This document shows, in pieces, positions 20,888 through 25,713 of a stretch of DNA of 25,713 bases. The DNA lies in contig NW_003129855.1 of the NCBI RefSeq assembly GCF_000003605.2, forward strand, positions 931,424 through 957,136, written 5' to 3'. The position numbers and the translations under genes are program-made. Positions within the stretch are counted from its first letter, which is position 1; every line of letters begins with the position of its first letter. The notes under the pieces were generated by a model that was not told the DNA's origin, did no database searches, and saw nothing but the letters and a program-made list of their open reading frames with translations. Origin of the DNA: Saccoglossus kowalevskii. Lineage: Eukaryota; Hemichordata; Enteropneusta; Harrimaniidae.

Positions 20888-23800
20888 CTGAAAATAAAAA
20901 TCAAACATAAACTGACAATGAACTAAAATTATTAAACTTAAATAATATCACAGCAGCTGTAGAGTAAACATACATTTACTCAGAGGTTACAAATGGCAAA
21001 CTAGGGTATTCAGTCATGAATGTAAGATGTCCCGGGGGGAAAAGTTAGCATATTTGAATAGAAATCCCATGTCATCCAAAAGATGCTACTTTTCCCTGGA
21101 GAGGTGTTGCATATGCTGCCAAATACCATGTATATTGAGATGTAATGTGATTTCCATGTGAATTTGTGTAACAAATGTTCCCAGCAATGTTCTCTCACTA
21201 GGAATGTATTCAAAGGCCATGGACTATGCCCTCAATGGCCTTACTTCTCTCTAGAGGGATTTGCACTTGAGGGCGCTATCATACCAGGATGGAACATTTC
21301 TCATTCAGTCATCAATAAGCTCTCATTGAACAACAATGTTCTAATGTAGAATACTTTATTTTCGCTTGGAATTAATTTTCGCTATTTTCGCGTCAAATAT
21401 ATCACTTTTTACCAAAAATTAGAGAATTGAAGATATGAACAAGAAATGAGCAAACCTGAGAGAGGTCTACCTGAGGTACCTATATGTATAATATCAAGGC
21501 AATCAGACCTGCGGTTTTTAACAAAAAGTCGAAAATACCACTTTTTACCAAAAATGACAAAAATATTGATCAACTCGACAAAGTCGACAGCGCGACTTAA
21601 CATAGAAATATTTCCTAAGCTTAGGTTTAGTAAAGGGTACAAATGTATGGTATGGTTCAATTTATTGAACCACACCTTCCCCCTTTACTAAACCTAAACT
21701 TCGCAAACTTGACTTAAATTTGATTAAATATTAATATAAATTATGAAAAATAGTGAGGGTCGTCACTTGGTAGGTTTATCATCATTTGGTAGATGTAAAG
21801 TTAAATGGAAGTCGTCACAACTTTGACAAGACAAACGCACGCACTCCTGTTAGAGTTATATAAACATATACATGTATGACAGTGGAGTGGTCACATGAAT
21901 ACATACCTTGGTCTACTGTGGGATTATTCTGTGGATCATTGTAATGTGCCATTATACGGCTATCATTAGTTAGCTGCACATCTTGATCTTTGTTTTGATT
22001 GCTAAAAAAAAAATCAATAAAGTTGTCAATGAAATGAAAACCTGCAACACACGATATTTTATTGGGTAGTGACAATAATGACAAAACAATGTTGTACAAT
22101 ATGAAAGGCTTTAATGGTAGACCATAGTACAGTGCAAAGTAAAGTATGAACAAACAAACACACACCTCAATAACAAATGGTTGTATGGTGGCGAAGCATC
22201 AAATTCTCAACAATCACTAGACATGCACATTTAGAGAATGAATGCCAGTAATGACTATGGAATTCATCCAAGTTTTAAAAATAGTTGGACATCTGCCTCA
22301 GAAGTATTCTACCAATAAAATTTTGCCTCAATCAATGGTGAATGGAAACAAATCACTTCAGTGTTAACAATAGTTATTTATATCATATGCAGGTTACCAT
22401 TCAGTCATATTGAATCATGTGTACCTGCAATCCATTACTGTAAAATACTTTATTTTAGCTGGAATTCATTTTTGCTGACAAGACATTTTGGGTGTTTTGT
22501 ATGGAGTTTATTTTCACTGATTTTTGATGAGTTCAATGTAAAATATAGCAAAAAAGGTATATTCGCTGGATTTTACTTTTTACTGAAGCATAACTTCAGC
22601 AAAAATATATTCAGCGCAAAAATAACATATTTTACAGTATGTAATATCATCATACCCAAGTTTGCATTGATTGCAATTGATCAAGTCATTTCTGAAAAAC
22701 AGTAGCGGACATATTCAAGGATTATGATTTATTTATTTTTACGACCAAAATGTCAACCAGTCGGCCATACTTAATCAGATTACCTGATAAAAACACCAAA
22801 TCTTACCTTATAACTGTACGTTTTTCTTTTTCATAAATGTGCTTATTGTTGGTGAAGAGTATAGTATGGTATTGTATTGGAGCCTCACAAGTTGGGAGGA
22901 TGCCTCTTGCTGCCTGCGTAACCTGACCCAATGTACCATTATAGATCAATAGATCATCTACTAACAACTAAAAATAGACAACGCATAGTTAAGGCTTTGA
23001 TCATGGCTAATTACTGAAAATTTCTCACAAACTTCAAAGTTATTATACACAACAGATTGAAAGCCTACTAATTGTAAAGGTTAACATACTGACGTCTACT
23101 CGCATGGTTTTGATCACAGAAAATCATAGCATTGCATAATTTCATTCAGAACAGTGTAATGCTGTGCTTCTTCTATTGGTGGTTTTGAATTTACTGTTGA
23201 AGAATAAACTGCACCCTTCCCAAAAACAACTTGAATGTCATTAATCTTTAATAGTGAATACATTTATGAGTAAATAAACAGTGACTTACAGCAAACTCTT
23301 TAACACCTCTGGTTGATGTTTTACTGTAATTCCATAGCTTTATCATAGACACAGTCATCGGCTGGTCAAAAATCACATACACCAAATTAATCTAAAAGGG
23401 AAAAAAGGATATAATATTTAAATTATCTGTTAGTAGTGTGTCCATCTGTAAGTCTCTTTATAGACACAGTGCAAGTGTGTATATTGAGGATTTGTTTCCT
23501 TTGACACTCTAATTTCCTCTCTGATGAGATTTCTCAACCATTAGGAGGATAAGGAAGCTGTAGCCACCCAGAAACAAAGTTTATTTCTTGTCCAGGGAAA
23601 TTGAAAAATGATGCGATTTTAGAATCTGCTCTAACCGTTTTGGATTTATTGCATTCCCATGATATATTCCTGGGGGGAAATTGAGGATACTGCAAAGTAT
23701 GCACTCAGACAGTACACGGTTGCGCGTTCCACTGTACTGTCTGAGTGCATACATTGCAGTATTCTCGTAATAACCTTATTATTATACATCTTTTCCTCCA

Positions 23801-25660
23801 AGAAATACATCATGGGAATGCCTAATTCCAAAACGGTTAGAGCAGATTTAGCGAACTTCTTCGTGTGGGGTTCGGTCAAACACTGGGGGCAGCCATGTTT
23901 GTTTTTTATTATTAGAGGCCACTTACGCGCATAATCGTTCCATATTTGGAATTCGTGTTTCCTAATATGATAGGATGAAAATACCCAGTGCAATACCACA
24001 AAATTACGACATGCTGTAACTTATGGCGTTACGGTGACAGATGTATAATAATATTCAATACTACAACAAAAAGATAAACAATAATAACAAATAATACATG
24101 CATTAAAGGTTGATTTAAATCAACGAAACATCCTCTGAAACAGAAAACAAACATTTCCTTATTCTACTGTATGTGGCACACTTCACTTGTATGTGAAATT
24201 ACAAAACAAAATGTGTGACAGGTTTTAAGCTGACACATGCAATGCCGAGAAACAAAACTTTTTTTTATTCTCCTGAAAGCAGTAATTAGCGAGACTTTTC
24301 TTATGTATGAAATGACGAAATGATAAAACTGCAAAATATCAAAACTGTTTGAACCCAATGTTTCAGTGAAAGAATCCATGAACACTTACCACGTTAGGTA
24401 GCATAGGTGATAACCACATGTGTCTTCCATCCATTGTATCATTCATACCATCTATTAATTTATCTGGAGTTCTGACGTCATTCTCCACACCTTCCAAGAC
24501 ATTAACACTAGCAGGATAGGCAGCAATGTCTTAGTGATAGAAATCAGGATAATAACTGTACTGTCATATTAACAAGTCATTATACCGGTAAATGACAATC
24601 AAAGTGGCCAAGGGGAAGACTTGATCTGATGTGACACTACATGTAGGTGATTAGATGCCAGTTCAAGTCACATATACAGTACATGTTTACTTTTATATGA
24701 CAAAGTATTCAGCATGCTGTTTAAACAGTGAAGTCTTTTCTCACATTTTTAATACTTCTTATGCCAGCAGCTACTATGAGTTTCCAATTATTTCTTTCAA
24801 TTCTTTCAATTATGTATTGTGCATGCCATCAAAATAGAATTCAAAATAACAAACTTTGATTGAATTTATTAACTATTAAAAAAAGTGAGAAAACATTGCT
24901 TGCTAATGCCATTTATACCATTCACATAGACTATTCATGGAAGCTTTCAGCAGGCGTGGTGATGTAATAATAAACTGTAACCCAATATGACCATCTTTGC
25001 CAAAATCTTGAAAAATTGGTTCAGATTAATCCCAAAACAGAATGGTTGCAAACAGACAAGTATGGCTACCAGTCAAAGTCTATTCCACACAACTCAATAG
25101 CAACTACTCCTCACATTTGCACACAATCTTATATAGAACTGGCAACTCATCCAATATGGCAGCACTGTGAAACGTTCATAATTAGTTTATTTATTTTTCC
25201 ATAATTTCTTTGTTAATTTTATACCAGATATACATACTTTTTTATTGGCTAGAGGTGTTGATCACAATTTTAAAAACATATAGAAAACATTATGATGTTT
25301 AGTTTAGTTTGTAAAAAAAGACAAAAATCAACTTTGGCATTCAAAGGGTTACAGCGTCATAGTTCCATGTTGTGTTTGATATGCATTCCATGTGACTTAT
25401 ACAACACATGTCAAATATGGTGCACAAAATTCTAACATCCACTGCACAAATCAAACTATGGCACTTTTACATACTAAAATGCCCAATTTTACTGTAAAAA
25501 TAATGTTTTCAACAATATTGTAAATTCCTTGTAAATATAATAAGGATACTGCTTTGTGTTAGAGCTATACGTTGACCATGATCATCATAAAATTCCAGTC
25601 CATTGAGACCAATGTAATAAGGATCACCCCATGTTGATAACAACTGTAACTGAAACACAA
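20829..25660 (-). CDS. KATNIP: KATNIP homologue, C-terminal part (last six coding exons, 5' end outside window)
   Basis: Spliced minus-strand gene. Exons in transcript order are 25660-25550, 24529-24390, 23391-23290, 22967-22807, 22001-21907 and 20887-20829 (111, 140, 102, 161, 95 and 59 nt). Every intron is GT..AG and the frame joins exactly (intron phases 1, 0, 0, 2, 1). The protein carries landmarks of the last DUF4457-type repeat of KATNIP/KIAA0556 in the expected order: STWGDPYYIGLNGLE, DVRTPDKLID, GRHMWLSPMLP, VYVIFD, MIKLWNY, GVKEF, LLVDDLLIYNG, ILPTCE, YHTILFT, SNQNKDQDVQ and finally ALRPKT. I recognise these from memory of the vertebrate protein. Known for the family: KATNIP binds katanin and microtubules, acts at the base of cilia, and is mutated in human Joubert syndrome. 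The N-terminal majority of the gene lies beyond 25713. The only clear divergence is the extreme C-terminus, which ends KKFPRF instead of a basic/Cys tail. No frameshift or internal stop is seen, so it looks functional. Confidence 0.95.
21344..21385 (+). repeat. Solo end related to the 22436-22640 element
   Basis: GTAGAATACTTTATTTTCGC followed by a TTGGAATTAATTTTCGCT-like continuation resembles the left terminus of the element at 22436 (GTAAAATACTTTATTTTAGC, then TGGAATTCATTTTTGCT). I could not find a matching inverted right end nearby, so this is a decayed or truncated copy. It lies in KATNIP intron E-F. Confidence 0.5.
21621..21697. repeat. Stem-loop in KATNIP intron E-F
   Basis: A perfect 17-bp stem (TTAGGTTTAGTAAAGGG at 21621-21637 with its reverse complement at 21681-21697) encloses a second 8-bp stem (GGTTCAAT at 21654-21661, ATTGAACC at 21664-21671) with a 2-nt loop. 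The region between the stems pairs partly (GTAT/GTGTGG). It is a compact hairpin of about 77 nt, with no known family recognised. Confidence 0.7.
21907..22001 (-). CDS. KATNIP: KATNIP exon E
   Basis: 95 nt. The first base completes a Ser codon with the AG of exon D, then comes NQNKDQDVQLTNDSRIMAHY followed by NDPQNNPTVDQ, with 1 nt left over. The acceptor follows a run of T (TTTTTTAG) and the donor is GTATGT. It matches the SNQAEDQDVQ region of the vertebrate protein. The segment is hydrophilic and probably unstructured. Confidence 0.92.
22002..22806 (-). other. KATNIP intron D-E
   Basis: 805 bp, GTAAGA to TTTTTTAG. It contains the inverted-repeat element 22436-22640. Confidence 0.85.
22436..22640. 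mobile_element. Miniature inverted-repeat element in KATNIP intron D-E
   Basis: About 205 bp bounded by imperfect terminal inverted repeats of about 43 bp. The left begins TACTGTAAAATACTTTATTT and continues to TTTTTGCTGA. The reverse complement of the right end begins TACTGTAAAATATGTTATTT and likewise reaches TTTTTGCTGA. A TA or ATTA-like target duplication is possible. It has no coding capacity. A related half-end is found at 21344-21385 in the next intron. Confidence 0.7.
22807..22967 (-). CDS. KATNIP: KATNIP exon D
   Basis: 161 nt, 53 codons plus 2 nt. It reads LLVDDLLIYNGTLGQVTQAA, RGILPTCEAPIQYHTILFTN and NKHIYEKEKRTVI. The acceptor is CTATTTTTAG and the donor GTAAGA. It corresponds to LLVDDLLVYNG and ILPTCEP..YHTILFT in the vertebrate protein. 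Confidence 0.94.
22968..23289 (-). other. KATNIP intron C-D
   Basis: 322 bp, GTAAGT to CTATTTTTAG. Nothing else seen. Confidence 0.85.
23290..23391 (-). CDS. KATNIP: KATNIP exon C
   Basis: 102 nt, exactly 34 codons, phase 0 at both ends: INLVYVIFDQPMTVSMIKLW followed by NYSKTSTRGVKEFA. The acceptor is CCCTTTTAG and the donor GTAAGT. It matches the VYVIFD...MIKLWNY...GVKEF stretch of KATNIP. The beta-sandwich-like core of the repeat (hydrophobic strand, then KLWNY) is intact. Confidence 0.94.
23392..24389 (-). other. KATNIP intron B-C
   Basis: 998 bp, GTAAGT to CCCTTTTAG. It contains the fold-back element 23621-23850 and a 16-bp palindrome (GTTGATTT/AAATCAAC) at 24109-24124. Confidence 0.85.
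23621..23850. repeat. Fold-back element with long inverted arms, in KATNIP intron B-C
   Basis: The left arm from 23621 (AATCTGCTCTAACCGTTTTG, then GCATTCCCATGAT) is repeated in reverse complement ending near 23850. The inner arms 23687-23715 and 23734-23762 (29 bp, about 2 mismatches) are separated by an 18-nt loop. The right arm contains about 24 extra nt (near 23768-23791). In all, nearly 100 bp on each side can pair. There is no protein-coding signal: both-strand ORFs here are produced by the palindrome. It is probably a miniature inverted-repeat transposon. The right-hand boundary is unclear because the flanking 23851-23940 also looks repeat-like. Confidence 0.8.
24390..24529 (-). CDS. 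KATNIP: KATNIP exon B
   Basis: 140 nt. The first 2 nt complete the Asn codon begun in exon A, then 46 codons follow: IAAYPASVNVLEGVENDVRT and PDKLIDGMNDTMDGRHMWLS, ending PMLPNV. The acceptor is CACTAAG with a weak pyrimidine tract. The donor is a perfect GTAAGT. This is one of the most strongly conserved blocks of the family, carrying PDKLID and HMWL. Confidence 0.94.
24530..25549 (-). other. KATNIP intron A-B
   Basis: 1020 bp, AT-rich, GTATCC to CACTAAG. No other feature seen. Confidence 0.85.
25550..25660 (-). CDS. KATNIP: KATNIP exon A (start of last DUF4457-type repeat)
   Basis: 111 nt: 2 nt completing a codon, 36 codons, 1 nt left over. It encodes VFQLQLLSTWGDPYYIGL followed by NGLEFYDDHGQRIALTQS. 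The donor is GTATCC at 25549. I place the acceptor at 25662-25661 (TATTCAG) because the residues VFQ it adds match the IFQ that precedes this block in the vertebrate protein. A second AG 11 nt downstream (25651-25650, TGTTTCAG) is an alternative acceptor. It would shorten the exon by 11 nt and change the frame relation to the previous exon. Confidence 0.9.
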
Positions 25661-25713
25661 CTGAATACAAGCAGTTAAGGAATACAACAATCAACTCACT
25701 GAGTGACTACACT

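Larger units (their letters stand above)
20888..21906 (-). other. KATNIP intron E-F
   Basis: 1019 bp, GTATGT to TTTATTTTCAG. It contains the stem-loop 21621-21697, the solo end 21344-21385 and a 17-bp direct repeat (CACTTTTTACCAAAAAT) at about 21403 and 21540. Confidence 0.85.

Noticed and set aside
21409-21691. Overlapping 80-88 codon frames on both strands
   Set aside because: They cover an intronic stem-loop and direct repeats, with no recognisable protein.
23646-23999. Open frames of 117 codons (minus) and 91 codons (plus)
   Set aside because: Frames on both strands are a side effect of the fold-back element, and they lie in an intron of the KATNIP homologue.

Overview
This is AT-rich animal (metazoan) nuclear DNA. 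The evidence is a split gene with GT/AG introns, several diverged non-autonomous transposons, minisatellites and microsatellites, and one assembly gap (136 N at 12662-12797). The single recognisable gene is an ordered, intron-containing homologue of KATNIP (KIAA0556, katanin-interacting protein). Close similarity of its C-terminus to the vertebrate protein as I remember it, together with the repeat content, suggests a slowly evolving marine invertebrate such as a hemichordate, cephalochordate or lophotrochozoan. I cannot fix the phylum. There is nothing bacterial: no operons, no CRISPR array and no dense coding.

Layout. 1-405: degenerate 40-bp minisatellite running off the left edge. 406-7500: mostly featureless AT-rich DNA, interrupted by a pentanucleotide microsatellite (870-910), a TA run (3174-3193) and a large satellite block (about 3195-4690) made of 43-bp units alternating as an 86-bp dimer with a longer higher-order period. 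7548-8400 and 8864-9740: two diverged direct copies of one roughly 860-bp segment. 9741-11450: no gene found. 11452-14840: a cluster of short inverted-repeat elements flanked by TTAA, a LINE reverse-transcriptase fragment next to the assembly gap, and a (TTCA)20 tract. 14845-18650: no recognisable gene. 18651-18842: a weak piggyBac-like cysteine-rich fragment. 19439-19742: a 72-bp minisatellite abutting another copy of the TTAA element.

20020-25660, minus strand: the last six coding exons of the KATNIP homologue (CDS exons 25550-25660, 24390-24529, 23290-23391, 22807-22967, 21907-22001, 20829-20887), with the stop codon, a 3' UTR and a likely poly(A) signal. The reading frame joins without a break across all five introns (668 nt, 221 complete codons plus stop, and 2 nt of a codon begun in the preceding exon). 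The introns carry their own fold-back elements, including one with arms of about 100 bp at 23621-23850.

No new multi-gene system is visible. The more unusual material is repeat architecture: a dimeric satellite with higher-order structure, a family of TTAA-bounded miniature elements with two unrelated elements abutting at one TTAA, and an intronic long hairpin.
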